64,000 nucleotides of DNA from Desulfobacterales bacterium (GTDB lineage Bacteria > Desulfobacterota > Desulfobacteria > Desulfobacterales > Desulfosalsimonadaceae). Positions 8,831 to 16,673 of this stretch are shown here, in pieces. Numbering within the stretch: the first letter of the stretch is position 1; each line of letters opens with the position of its first letter. The notes beneath the pieces were generated by a model. That model made no database searches. It was given only the letters and a program-made list of their open reading frames with translations, and had not been told where the DNA came from. The stretch is taken from NCBI GenBank assembly GCA_034520365.1, contig JAXHNP010000002.1, positions 248,001 to 312,000 on the forward strand, written 5' to 3'. Both the position numbers and the translations under genes were made by a program.

Positions 8831-9325
8831 ATGAGTAAAACAGAAAAGAATTTAATGGATGCGTTTGCCGGTGAATCCCAGGCCAACCGGAAGTATCTGG
8901 CGTTTGCCAAAAAAGCGGAGAAAGAGGGTCATGCCCAGGTTGCGAAATTGTTCCGCGCTGCAGCCGAGGCTGAAACCGTGCATGCCCACAGCCACCTGCG
9001 CACGCTGGGAGAGATCAAGTCGACCGCTGAAAACCTGGCGGCCGCGGTTTCCGGGGAAACGCACGAATTTAAAGAGATGTATCCGGAGATGATCACTGAA
9101 GCGGAGGAGGAGGGAAATAAAAATGCGGTCCGCAGCTTCCGTTTCGCCAACGAAGTGGAAAAGGTGCATGCGGAGCTCTACCAGAAGGCCCTGGACAACC
9201 TGGATGCAATGGCGGAAGTGGACTACTATGTATGCTCGGTCTGCGGCTATACCTGCGAAGCAGAACCCCCTGAAAAATGCCCGGTCTGCAACGCCAATCA
9301 GAATGCGTTTTTTAAGGTGGACTAG
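8831..9325 (+). CDS. rbr: Rubrerythrin
   Basis: Rubrerythrin reduces hydrogen peroxide in the cytoplasm of anaerobes using electrons from rubredoxin. The ferritin-like di-iron domain occupies about residues 1-130, with two ExxH motifs (EAETVHAHSH and EVEKVHAELY). A C-terminal rubredoxin-like iron site follows, formed by two CxxC pairs (CSVCGY and CPVC). Length (164) is standard. AAGGAGAAG precedes the ATG. A strong terminator follows, so it is probably a single-gene transcript. Confidence 0.96.
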   Translation: MSKTEKNLMDAFAGESQANRKYLAFAKKAEKEGHAQVAKLFRAAAEAETVHAHSHLRTLGEIKSTAENLAAAVSGETHEFKEMYPEMITEAEEEGNKNAVRSFRFANEVEKVHAELYQKALDNLDAMAEVDYYVCSVCGYTCEAEPPEKCPVCNANQNAFFKVD

Positions 9326-9342
9326 TAATGCTGATAATTAAA

Positions 9343-9378
9343 GGGCGCACTCAAGGGTGCGCCCAATGTTTCTTTTAA
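9343..9378 (+). terminator. Rho-independent terminator after rubrerythrin
   Basis: GGGCGCAC at 9343-9350 pairs perfectly with GTGCGCCC at 9357-9364 around a short loop, and a T-rich stretch follows to 9378. It starts 17 bases after the rubrerythrin stop codon. Confidence 0.85.
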
Positions 9379-9403
9379 CTCAATGTCCTTAGAATTCCAT
9401 TTA

Positions 9404-9440
9404 CCTCCTTCTCCCTCTGGGAGAAGGTCGGGATGAGGGT
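9404..9440. repeat. Intergenic imperfect palindrome
   Basis: CTCCTTCTCCCTCTGGGAGAAGG contains CCTTCTCCC facing GGGAGAAGG at close spacing, followed by a G-rich arm (TCGGGATGAGGG). It lies downstream of the rubrerythrin terminator and resembles intergenic repeats found in many genomes. No second copy was seen in this window. Confidence 0.45.
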
Positions 9441-9655
9441 AAAAATGACTTGAGTTTATGGCACTATTCACCCCCATTGGCAAGTCAAGTGAAAGCTCGC
9501 CCACTTTTGGAGGAGCTTGCCGCGGACCGGAAAAAAGCATATATAAAAGGCAAATTCCATTAAGTTCCCTGTTCTTCAGATGATATGCATATTCATTTTT
9601 TCTATCGGCCTGGCCGCCTGCTCGGTGGTATCCAAAAATGTTCGCCAGGAAGCCG

Positions 9656-9659
9656 TAAG
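9656..9659. repeat. Left copy of target site duplication (TAAG)
   Basis: TAAG here and at 10994-10997 flank the insertion sequence. The size was fixed by requiring the two halves of the interrupted lipoprotein gene to rejoin in frame, which they do. Confidence 0.75.
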
Positions 9660-10993
9660 TATCTAAGTTAAAATAAAGTGTACAAATTTTATCCAGTATA
9701 CATGACTTCCTGAGGCATTATTTTGTAATTCCATTCACCATGAAAACTCGCTCGCTCAATGTTTAGCTGAGCCATTTCATCATCACCAACTTTAAGACCT
9801 TTTTCATATTGCGTATCATCAATATCAGCCTCTATTTTCAGGCCTTTTTGGGTTGTGGTGTTTGAAATCAGATTGACTATAGTCCCAAGGCTATCTAATG
9901 GTCGTCCCCGCCAGTTCTTGCTCATAAAAGAAAACATTTGATGCTCGATTTTATTCCATTTGCTTGTCCCGGGCGGAAAATGACAAATACTGATCGTAAT
10001 TCCCAATTCATTTACCAGAGACTGAACCTCTTTTTTCCACAAACGAACTCGGTAGCCGTTACTGCCACCGCCGTCTGCTGTGATCAGCAACCGGGTAGCG
10101 CCGGGATACCTGAAACAGCCCATTTCATTCCACCAACGCCGAATGCTTTCAACCGCAAATTGTGCTGTATCTCGACTTATACCGACGCTTACCCATCCCT
10201 CATTACGTGTCAAATCATAGATACCGTAAGGACAAGCTTTACCTTTCTCTTTGTCCGGAAAGTCATATGTGTTCACATCGGTTGGTTGCCCGGCGGGTTC
10301 CCACTCCATACCGGTGTTTTTATATTGGCCAATATTTTCTTTTTTCTTGGCATCGACTGAAATAACAGGCTGACCATCGCCTTGAAACTCTTTTACCTGC
10401 TCATATATAAAATTGAACTGTGCATCCCGATCCGGACTTTGTTTTCCCTCCTTAATTTTTCGATTGGCCTGCATACTGTAACCCATTTCCTGAAGCATCA
10501 AATACACAGTCTTCTGGGACACATTATGCCCTCTTTTACGAAGGGCTTCTGATAGTTTATAGGTACTTTTACAGGTCCATCTGAGAGGAGATTCCGGATC
10601 GCCTCTGGTAAGCGGATCTATTAGCATATCAAGGTCTTTAATCAATGCAGGATTTTTATCCACCAGACGCTTACGCCCACCCCCAGATTTACGTATGCGT
10701 TTTTTGCTTCCATCTGCTTTACCCGTCAGTTCCTTTTTTCCTTTTCCGATGGTCACACGTGACATACCTGTTGCCTGGCAAACAATGGTATCTCCTCCTC
10801 TGCCAATTGTATTGGCTTCTGATGCAGCCCATATCCTTTTGTCCTTTTCTGACAAATGAGCCGCCATCAACTCGAACCTTTTTTTCACCTGACTGATCAG
10901 ATCTTCTTTCTGTTGAGTTTCCATACATTTGACTGTAGTATGGAAGTGAAACAAAAGTCAACATATTTGTATATTTTATTTTAACTTATTACC
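9660..10993 (-). mobile_element. ISAzo13-family insertion sequence, about 1334 bp
   Basis: The element carries one transposase gene on the minus strand and has terminal inverted repeats at 9664-9689 and 10963-10988 that match at 23 of 26 positions (core TAAGTTAAAATAAA). It is flanked by the 4-bp direct repeat TAAG. Ends and transposase frame are intact, so it may still be mobile. The family call rests on recognising the transposase; exact outer ends are uncertain by one or two bases because the tips outside the matching core differ in length. Confidence 0.85.
9689..10924 (-). CDS. ISAzo13-family DDE transposase
   Basis: This 411-residue transposase has an N-terminal helix-turn-helix region and a DDE catalytic core. 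The presumed acidic residues lie in VISVDAKKKE (first Asp), LLITADGGGSNG (second Asp) and SKWNKIEHQMFS (Glu). Family-typical blocks such as YGIYDLTRNEGWVSVGI and CHFPPGTSKWNKIEH are present, and length is normal, so it appears complete. The ATG at 10924 is preferred over an upstream TTG at 10954, which lies close to the inverted repeat. No strong ribosome-binding site is visible, as is common for transposases. Confidence 0.92.
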   Translation of the reverse strand: METQQKEDLISQVKKRFELMAAHLSEKDKRIWAASEANTIGRGGDTIVCQATGMSRVTIGKGKKELTGKADGSKKRIRKSGGGRKRLVDKNPALIKDLDMLIDPLTRGDPESPLRWTCKSTYKLSEALRKRGHNVSQKTVYLMLQEMGYSMQANRKIKEGKQSPDRDAQFNFIYEQVKEFQGDGQPVISVDAKKKENIGQYKNTGMEWEPAGQPTDVNTYDFPDKEKGKACPYGIYDLTRNEGWVSVGISRDTAQFAVESIRRWWNEMGCFRYPGATRLLITADGGGSNGYRVRLWKKEVQSLVNELGITISICHFPPGTSKWNKIEHQMFSFMSKNWRGRPLDSLGTIVNLISNTTTQKGLKIEADIDDTQYEKGLKVGDDEMAQLNIERASFHGEWNYKIMPQEVMYTG

Positions 10994-10997
10994 TAAG
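10994..10997. repeat. Right copy of target site duplication (TAAG)
   Basis: Identical to 9656-9659. It directly precedes the 3' half of the Slp gene, whose frame continues as CGATGTTG. Confidence 0.75.
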
Positions 10998-11439
10998 CGA
11001 TGTTGTATTTAAAGCGTTAACAGCGCAAACCGATCAATATGTCGGGAAAACCGTCATTCTTGGCGGCTATATTGTCAACGTGACCAATCGACCAAAACAG
11101 ACCCGCTTAACCGTGCTGCAAGCCCCCCTTGATTTTCAGGATCATCCCAAATCCAGGGAACAGTCAAAAGGCCGGTTCCTTGTGGTAACAGACGAATTCC
11201 TTGATCCGATGGTTTATGAGAAAGGGCGGAAAATCACAGTTGCCGGCATTGTAACTGGCCGGGAAAAAGTGAAAATTGATGAATATGGGTTTTCGATGGT
11301 AAAAATCCGTTCAACTGAACTGCACCTGTGGGACGAACCAAAGTATCCGTATCACTATTATGATCCGCATTATCCCTGGACGGATAATTACTATCATTTC
11401 TGGTGGCATTACCCCTATCGCTGGTGATGGGGCTTTATA

Positions 11440-11655
11440 TCAATACGGCTCATGGCCGAGCCGGACTTGGGTCAGCATTTTATCAATCATCCGGATATGT
11501 TTTTGCTCCTCATCCCTCAGCTTTTCCAAAAGTTCTCTGAGCCCATCGATCCGGCAATCTGCGGCCAGTCTTGAATAAAATTCATAGGCCTGACGTTCTC
11601 GGCCCCGGGCGGCTTCGAGTATTTCCGTCGGTGTTTTTGGCGCGGTTTGTATCAT
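11440..11655 (-). CDS. Small ferritin-like/rubrerythrin-like helical protein
   Basis: This 71-residue protein is predicted to be two helices with ferritin-like metal-ligand motifs: ERQAYEFYSRLA supplies a Glu and LRDEEQKHIRMI supplies an ExxH. It is half the length of a full four-helix ferritin-like domain, so a working di-iron site would need a dimer. It converges on the disrupted Slp gene, 12 bases away. Function is unknown; a metal or peroxide role is suggested only by family resemblance. Confidence 0.75.
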   Translation of the reverse strand: MIQTAPKTPTEILEAARGRERQAYEFYSRLAADCRIDGLRELLEKLRDEEQKHIRMIDKMLTQVRLGHEPY

Positions 11656-11916
11656 TGTAACTATCTTTCATTCTTTCATTTGAATGGAGGGCAATGAATT
11701 AAAAAAATCCTGCATTGCTCATTCTATTCTTTAAACCTAACCCGGCCCGGAAAAATTGCAAACATTGGAGAAACATAAGTCTGGCTGTGTCTGTCTGGCA
11801 CAGAAAAATTAAAACAAGAAAAAAAATGATGGAAAGATTTTTTTTAAAAGTATAAAATCCAAATCTTTTTTAAAAAGCCGGTTGTAGTATTGGCCAATGA
11901 TTAATGCGGGGACAGT

Positions 11917-12333
11917 ATGCATCATTTAAATCCCGAGGAACTCAAAGAGTTAAAAATTTTCAGCACACTGCTGCCGGATGAATGGACCGAGGTTTATCCC
12001 CTTCTAAACCGTCTGAAAATACTCGAGGGCGAGCAGCTGATCCGAAAGGGAACGCGGGCGCACACTTTTTTTGTGATTCTATACGGGCATTTCATGGTTC
12101 ACTATCCGGATGGCCGGGCGCTTACCATTAACAAAAGGGGCGATATTATCGGCTGGTCTTCAGTGATCAGCCCGTTCCGGTATACCGCAGATGTGACCGC
12201 ACTGACCGAAGCGGAGGTGTTGTCCATTCCGGGCGCCAGATTCCTGGAGCTTTTGCAGAGCAATGCGGAGCTTGGCGACAAGCTGGTGAAAACCATAAAT
12301 AAGCTGGTTCATAATCGTCAGTCAATTGATTAA
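11917..12333 (+). CDS. Cyclic nucleotide-binding domain protein
   Basis: A single cNMP-binding beta-roll fills most of the 138 residues: RLKILEGEQLIRKGTRAHTF, then VILYGHFMVHYPDGR, then RGDIIGWSSVI and a closing helix. The usual phosphate-cassette Arg of true cAMP binders is not clearly present, and there is no DNA-binding domain, so it cannot be a CRP-type regulator on its own. It lies 39 bases upstream of the OadG-like gene on the same strand and probably belongs to that transcription unit, where it may sense a ligand for the sodium-pump proteins. Confidence 0.85.
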   Translation: MHHLNPEELKELKIFSTLLPDEWTEVYPLLNRLKILEGEQLIRKGTRAHTFFVILYGHFMVHYPDGRALTINKRGDIIGWSSVISPFRYTADVTALTEAEVLSIPGARFLELLQSNAELGDKLVKTINKLVHNRQSID

Positions 12334-12372
12334 GCCATAAATCTATCGAATTATTTCAGAGGGAATTGATAA

Positions 12373-12837
12373 ATGACAGGTCTTGACGCCATAGTCCATC
12401 ATAACGGATTTGCCATGGCTGCGGTGGGCATCACCATTGTTTTTATGGCCCTGGTGACCCTGTCTCTGATTATCTCACAGCTCCATAAGCTCCTGCTTAT
12501 CTGGGATGATCGGCGTACATATTTTAAAAAAGTTCGCCATGTTTTCTCGAGTGCAAAGCCGACCGAGGCCAGATCGCCGCAGGTGGATGAAGAAATCTTA
12601 GGATTACACTATTTTGATGACATCCGTGAGTCTTCCAGACAGTTCCGGATCCTCATCCAGGCCATGGGCGAGCCCTTTTCCCTGCCGGAATTAATTCGGA
12701 TTGCCCAGTCTTTTGGTATCGAACATGCGTATTCAACGGTCAGCCATTTAATCGCAAGCAACTTCATTGTCCCGGATGGCAAGGGATTTTTCTGCTGGAA
12801 TCAGAACGCCGACCAAAGCCTTTCAAAACGGAGCTGA
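12373..12837 (+). CDS. OadG-like sodium pump gamma/delta subunit with an extra C-terminal domain
   Basis: Residues 10-40 (FAMAAVGITIVFMALVTLSL) form the single N-terminal membrane helix typical of decarboxylase sodium pump gamma subunits, which assemble and anchor the complex. Normal OadG tails are short and proline-rich. Here the 154-residue protein continues with a folded-looking C-terminal region at about 85-145 (FSLPELIRIAQSFGIEHAYS, then HLIASNFIVPDGKGFF) that has a winged-helix-like pattern. It is nine bases upstream of the beta subunit gene. The family assignment rests mainly on the helix and the neighbour. Confidence 0.7.
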   Translation: MTGLDAIVHHNGFAMAAVGITIVFMALVTLSLIISQLHKLLLIWDDRRTYFKKVRHVFSSAKPTEARSPQVDEEILGLHYFDDIRESSRQFRILIQAMGEPFSLPELIRIAQSFGIEHAYSTVSHLIASNFIVPDGKGFFCWNQNADQSLSKRS

Positions 12838-12846
12838 GATTAAAAA

Positions 12847-13974
12847 ATGGAGATGTTTTTAGATTTTTTCAGCAACACCGGGTTTGCTCTGGCCGATTAC
12901 CGGCATTTAATCATGCTGGTCATCGGCATCGTATTTATTTATCTTGGCATTGCCAAGCATTATGAACCCCTTTTGCTGGTTCCCATCGGCTTTGGCATTC
13001 TGCTCGGCAATATTCCGGTGTTCAAAGGGCTGGGGCTGGGGATTTACGAACCCAACAGTGTGCTTCATTATCTGTACTTCGGTGTTACATCCGGGGTCTA
13101 TCCGCCGCTGATCTTTATGGGTATCGGCGCCATGACGGATTTTTCGACATTATTGGCGCGGCCCGTGCTCATGCTGCTGGGCGCAGCCGCACAGGCCGGC
13201 ATTTTCTTGACCTTTCTGGGGGCGCTGTTTCTCGGCTTTGCCCCGAATGAAGCCGCCTCAATAGGCATCATCGGCGGTGCGGACGGCCCCACTGCCATCT
13301 TTTTAACTGCCAAACTAGCCAAGGAATTGATCGGCCCCATAGCAGTCGCCGCCTATTCCTATATGGCGCTGGTACCGGTGATTCAGCCGCCGATTATGAA
13401 ACTCTTGACCACTCGCAAGGAGCGCCTGATCCGGATGGAAGAACCCCGGCAGGTGACAAAGCGGGAAAAGATAATTTTTCCCATCATTGCCGTTTTGCTC
13501 TGCTGCTATATCGCCCCGGCCGCGCTTCCGCTTTTGGGCCTTCTGTTTTTGGGCAATTTACTGAAAGAGGCGGTGGTGACTGAAAGACTCGCTCAGGCGG
13601 CGCGGACGTCGATCATTGATACGGTTACCATCCTGCTGGGCATGACGGTGGGTGCCAGCACCCAGGCGGATGTATTTTTAACCGGTAAGTCGATCGGAAT
13701 ATTTGTCCTTGGGGCGCTCTCTTTTTGTGTGGCCACGGCTGCCGGCCTTCTATTTGCAAAATTGCTGAATCTTTTTCTCAAACAAAAAATCAATCCGCTG
13801 CTGGGGGCCGCCGGGGTGTCCGCGGTGCCGGATTCAGCGCGGGTGGTTCAGATGGTGGGCCAGGCCGAAGACCGTACCAATTTTCTGCTCATGCATGCCA
13901 TGGCGCCCAATGTCTCCGGCGTGATCGGCTCAGCGGTGGGCGCGGGCATCCTCTGGAGTTTCATGGTCGGCTGA
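12847..13974 (+). CDS. oadB: Sodium-translocating decarboxylase beta subunit (OadB/GcdB/MmdB type)
   Basis: This 375-residue membrane protein couples decarboxylation of a biotin-bound carboxyl group to sodium export. The ion-site motifs are present: GGADGPTAIFLT near residue 145 (essential Asp), AYSYMALVP (Tyr/Ser), and the C-terminal HAMAPNVSGVIGSAVGAG with its Asn and Ser. About nine to eleven membrane segments are predicted. No carboxyltransferase (alpha) or biotin carrier gene is next to it, so the catalytic partner, and hence the substrate (oxaloacetate, methylmalonyl-CoA or glutaconyl-CoA), must be encoded elsewhere. Confidence 0.92.
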   Translation: MEMFLDFFSNTGFALADYRHLIMLVIGIVFIYLGIAKHYEPLLLVPIGFGILLGNIPVFKGLGLGIYEPNSVLHYLYFGVTSGVYPPLIFMGIGAMTDFSTLLARPVLMLLGAAAQAGIFLTFLGALFLGFAPNEAASIGIIGGADGPTAIFLTAKLAKELIGPIAVAAYSYMALVPVIQPPIMKLLTTRKERLIRMEEPRQVTKREKIIFPIIAVLLCCYIAPAALPLLGLLFLGNLLKEAVVTERLAQAARTSIIDTVTILLGMTVGASTQADVFLTGKSIGIFVLGALSFCVATAAGLLFAKLLNLFLKQKINPLLGAAGVSAVPDSARVVQMVGQAEDRTNFLLMHAMAPNVSGVIGSAVGAGILWSFMVG

Positions 13975-13976
13975 TA

Positions 13977-14086
13977 TTAGGTTATGGGTATTAGGTATTA
14001 GGTGTAAAACCCAAGGTTTCAGATTTCAGTGTTCAGGCTTCTAAGTAACTTATCGGGTTTTAGGTTTTGGGTATTAGGTATTAGGT
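13977..14086. repeat. Intergenic TTAGGT-type repeats, two similar copies
   Basis: Copy A at 13977-14003 and copy B at 14058-14086 share the core GGGTATTAGGTATTAGGT. Copy B is matched exactly over 29 bases, inverted, at 29818-29846. Between them, 14013-14040 (AGGTTTCAGATTTCAGTG and onward) is a near-copy of an arm of the hairpin at 56564-56639. These are dispersed intergenic repeats and no gene is visible here. Confidence 0.85.
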
Positions 14087-14108
14087 TAATGAAATCAAGA
14101 ATTTATGG

Positions 14109-14180
14109 TCGGCACGGTGGCCGACGCTACGATGAATCGGGTTTTTCCCCATTCGTAGGGCGGGCCACCGTGCCCGCCTG
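14109..14180. repeat. Inverted repeat, CACGGTGGCC type
   Basis: GGCACGGTGGCC at 14111-14122 pairs with GGCCACCGTGCC at 14163-14174, with inner CTACGA/TCGTAG arms. It is followed at 14242-14260 by a second GC-rich hairpin (CCCGGGC with GCCCGGG). The 333-base stretch 13975-14307 therefore contains repeats and hairpins only. Confidence 0.75.
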
Positions 14181-14307
14181 AAAAATAGATAGAACAAATT
14201 TACCGTGCCTCAGTGCCTTTAAAGTTACTTTTATGCTCGGTCCCGGGCGCACGGCCCGGGCGGATTACTTCTAAGGAACTTACCAATATTTGTTGTTATT
14301 ACAGTTT

Positions 14308-14598
14308 TTACAAAACCTCCTCGACCGGCATGACGAATGCGCGCATACCTTCTGAGGGATAAAGCTTGGCCTGGCACTGGCGCACAGCCTCGGTAACCTC
14401 GTCTTTTTTATCATCTTCGATGACCATAAAAATAAGAACAGACTTTTCCGGCCAAATGCGGTTGCCGAATTTTTTTCCCGATTCTCCCTCGCCAACCGCA
14501 TTTTCCAGTTCCGTATATGTATGGATGCCGCGGTCTTTGAGGGTGCTGCGAAATTCCGAATGCCGCCCTTCCGGGCATACAATAACTATCATTTTCAT
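14308..14598 (-). CDS. PII-like signalling protein (P-II superfamily)
   Basis: This 96-residue protein has the beta-alpha-beta double pattern of PII proteins: MKMIVIVCPEGRHSEFRSTL, then SVLIFMVIEDDKKDEVTEAV, then a C-terminal strand. The T-loop tyrosine motif of GlnB/GlnK is absent, so it is one of the divergent PII-like proteins rather than a nitrogen sensor. GGGAGG precedes the ATG. It follows the zinc-ribbon membrane protein by 19 bases on the same strand, so the two are probably co-expressed and may interact. Ligand unknown. Confidence 0.75.
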   Translation of the reverse strand: MKMIVIVCPEGRHSEFRSTLKDRGIHTYTELENAVGEGESGKKFGNRIWPEKSVLIFMVIEDDKKDEVTEAVRQCQAKLYPSEGMRAFVMPVEEVL

Positions 14599-14617
14599 GC
14601 TGTGGCCTCCCTGGTAT

Positions 14618-15106
14618 TTATTTTAAATCCCGCTCCCACCGGATTATCGCATCTTCCAGCCATTCATTGATATCCGCATCCGGGTTTCTCCGATGTTCAT
14701 TTTCAATCAGCCGGCTGACAAGGGCCTTGTCTCCGCCGGCCATGTTCAGCAGTTTTTTGTAAAGGTATTTATTTTTGGATTGCCCGTGTCTGGCGATCAA
14801 TCTATAGGCAATTGCCGCGGCAGCTATCATAAAAATGGCAAAAACGGCTGCACCCAAAGGCAGTATATAGGCTAAAAACGCGGCAATGACAAGAACGGCC
14901 GCTGCCGATTTCCAGTGGCTTAAGCCTATGGGGGCAATAACCGCGAAAAAGTTTTTCAATCGGATTTTAAATTGACTTGCGCGGTTTTCACGAATATCGA
15001 TGCGGCCCCATCCGGTTTCTTCATCCGCCCCGCAGCTCGGACATTTATTGTTGCCGGAGATGGAGACGGTGCCGCATTTGCTGCATATGTGGATGTTGTT
15101 TTTCAT
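14618..15106 (-). CDS. Zinc-ribbon membrane protein of unknown function
   Basis: The N-terminus carries a CxxC...CxxC zinc ribbon (CSKCGTVSISGNNKCPSCG, residues 8-26). Two adjacent membrane helices lie at about 70-110, and a charged C-terminal tail contains an acidic segment (RRNPDADINEWLEDAI). The ATG at 15106 is chosen because it puts the zinc ribbon at the N-terminus; it has no clear ribosome-binding site. A TTG at 15193 would add 29 residues. It is the first gene of a pair with the PII-like protein. No known family was recognised beyond the zinc ribbon. Confidence 0.7.
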   Translation of the reverse strand: MKNNIHICSKCGTVSISGNNKCPSCGADEETGWGRIDIRENRASQFKIRLKNFFAVIAPIGLSHWKSAAAVLVIAAFLAYILPLGAAVFAIFMIAAAAIAYRLIARHGQSKNKYLYKKLLNMAGGDKALVSRLIENEHRRNPDADINEWLEDAIIRWERDLK

Positions 15107-15307
15107 GGAAAGAAAGGATGTCGAATTTAATTTCAGCTTTAAGTATATGGTAGGTTTTTTCAGGGCAAAACGCAACACCTGCAAAAAGGACAATCACTCT
15201 TCATGAATTCAGCTCTTTTGTTTGTCGGCGGATTATGATTACTCTTATTTGCAAAAACATTCGATTCCCTGTTCAAAATCAGACCAAAGCGCGAAAGGAC
15301 GCCTTAT

Positions 15308-16672
15308 ATGACAGAGAAAATTGAAATCCGCCCCTGGGAGCAGCTGGAGAGCATTCTGGAAACCGGGGATGTGGCAGAGCTGGCCCGGTTTATTGATGAG
15401 CTGTCTTCTGATCAAGTGGCCCGCGCGTTGTCGAGGTTGTCTGGAGACGACCAGATAGAGGCTTTGCAGATGCTGGACCGGGAAGATGCGGCTGAGTTGA
15501 TGGAGCAGATCCCGGATTCCCTGGCCGTGGATTTGTTAAGTCATGTGCCGGCCGAGGATGCAGCCCAGGTTCTCAATTTGATGCAGAGCGATGACCGGGC
15601 GGATCTGCTGGCAGAATTCGATGAGGAAGATGCCGAATCCATCCTTGACGCCATGGAGCCGGAAGCAGCGAGAGATGCCCGGCTGCTGACAAGCTATCCC
15701 CCGGAGGTCGCCGGTGGTTTGATGATTACCGAATACCTCTGGCATTATGAAACAGCGGTTGTGGATGATGTGATACGCGATTTTCAGGAGCATGCGGAGA
15801 CCTACTCCGACTATGATGTTCAGTATACCTATATTGTCACAGATGAGATGTCCCTTATCGGTGTTTTAAGACTGCGAGATCTATTGCTCTCCCCACGTCA
15901 GCGCAAAATCGGAGACATCATGATCCGCAATCCGCTGAGCGTCAGGGATGATACCTCTTTAAACGAACTGGGCCAGTTTTTTGATGAGCATGAATTCATT
16001 GGCGTGCCTGTCACAGATGCAGACGGCAGGCTTATCGGGATTGTGCGCAATGAGGACGTGGATGATGCTTTAATTGACCGCTCTGACAGCGACTATTTAA
16101 AATCGCAGGGTATTGTCGGCGGCGAAGAGCTTCGCTCCATGAGTATCTGGCGGCGATCCTCCCGAAGGCTTTCATGGCTTAGCATCAATATTGTTCTTAA
16201 CATGATCGCCGCCAGTGTCATTGCCTTTTATCAGGATACGCTTTCTGCGGTCATCGCTCTGGCCGTCTTTCTGCCGATTATCTCCGACATGAGCGGCTGC
16301 TCCGGCAATCAGGCCGTGGCCGTGTCTATCAGAGAGCTTAGCTTAGGGCTTGTCAAGCCGTTTGAGGTGTTTCGGGTCTGGATGAAGGAAATATCCGTTG
16401 GACTGATAAACGGTGTTGTTCTGGGTTTGCTTCTGGGCGCTGCCGCTTATCTGTGGAAAGGCAATATCTACTTAGGGGTGGTGGTTGCCACTGCCATGGC
16501 CATCAACACCATTGTGGCGGTCTCAATCGGTGGATGCGTGCCCCTGGTGCTCAAGTGGCTGAAATCCGACCCGGCGCTTGCTTCAGGACCGATTCTGACC
16601 ACGATTACCGACATGTGCGGCTTTCTGCTGGTCTTAAGTTTTGCCACCATGATGCTGGTAAAGCTGCAATAG
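15308..16672 (+). CDS. mgtE: MgtE-family magnesium transporter
   Basis: The 454 residues have the MgtE plan: an N-terminal superhelical domain of acidic repeats (about 35-135, for example DDRADLLAEFDEEDAES), a CBS pair (about 140-265) that gates in response to cytoplasmic magnesium, and a C-terminal five-helix channel (about 285-454). The pore-lining helix usually reads with a GGN motif. Here it is DMSGCSGNQAVAV, as in a divergent MgtE branch, so ion preference should be treated with care. It ends one base before the convergent solute-binding-like gene. Confidence 0.9.
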   Translation: MTEKIEIRPWEQLESILETGDVAELARFIDELSSDQVARALSRLSGDDQIEALQMLDREDAAELMEQIPDSLAVDLLSHVPAEDAAQVLNLMQSDDRADLLAEFDEEDAESILDAMEPEAARDARLLTSYPPEVAGGLMITEYLWHYETAVVDDVIRDFQEHAETYSDYDVQYTYIVTDEMSLIGVLRLRDLLLSPRQRKIGDIMIRNPLSVRDDTSLNELGQFFDEHEFIGVPVTDADGRLIGIVRNEDVDDALIDRSDSDYLKSQGIVGGEELRSMSIWRRSSRRLSWLSINIVLNMIAASVIAFYQDTLSAVIALAVFLPIISDMSGCSGNQAVAVSIRELSLGLVKPFEVFRVWMKEISVGLINGVVLGLLLGAAAYLWKGNIYLGVVVATAMAINTIVAVSIGGCVPLVLKWLKSDPALASGPILTTITDMCGFLLVLSFATMMLVKLQ

Positions 16673-16673
16673 G

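Larger units (their letters stand above)
9580..11427 (+). pseudogene. slp: Slp-family outer-membrane lipoprotein gene, disrupted by an insertion sequence
   Basis: The 5' part (9580-9659) encodes a hydrophobic signal with lipobox GLAAC and about a dozen more residues. The 3' part (10998-11427) encodes the rest, including YVGKTVILGGYIVNV, GRFLVVTDEFLDP and ELHLWDEPKY, which match the Slp (starvation-inducible lipoprotein) family, and ends in an aromatic, His/Tyr-rich tail. Removing 9660-10993 together with one copy of the duplicated TAAG joins the halves in frame to give 169 residues. The ATG at 9580 gives a very short signal; an ATT at 9559 with AAAAGG eight bases upstream would give a better one, so the original start may have decayed. 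Confidence 0.85.

Noticed and set aside
13977-14086. CRISPR array, suggested by repeated TTAGGT strings
   Set aside because: Copies are irregularly spaced, drift in sequence and lack spacers of uniform length; no cas gene is nearby.
15194-15307. Magnesium riboswitch in the mgtE leader
   Set aside because: The leader is only about 114 bases and I could not find a convincing M-box-like fold by eye.
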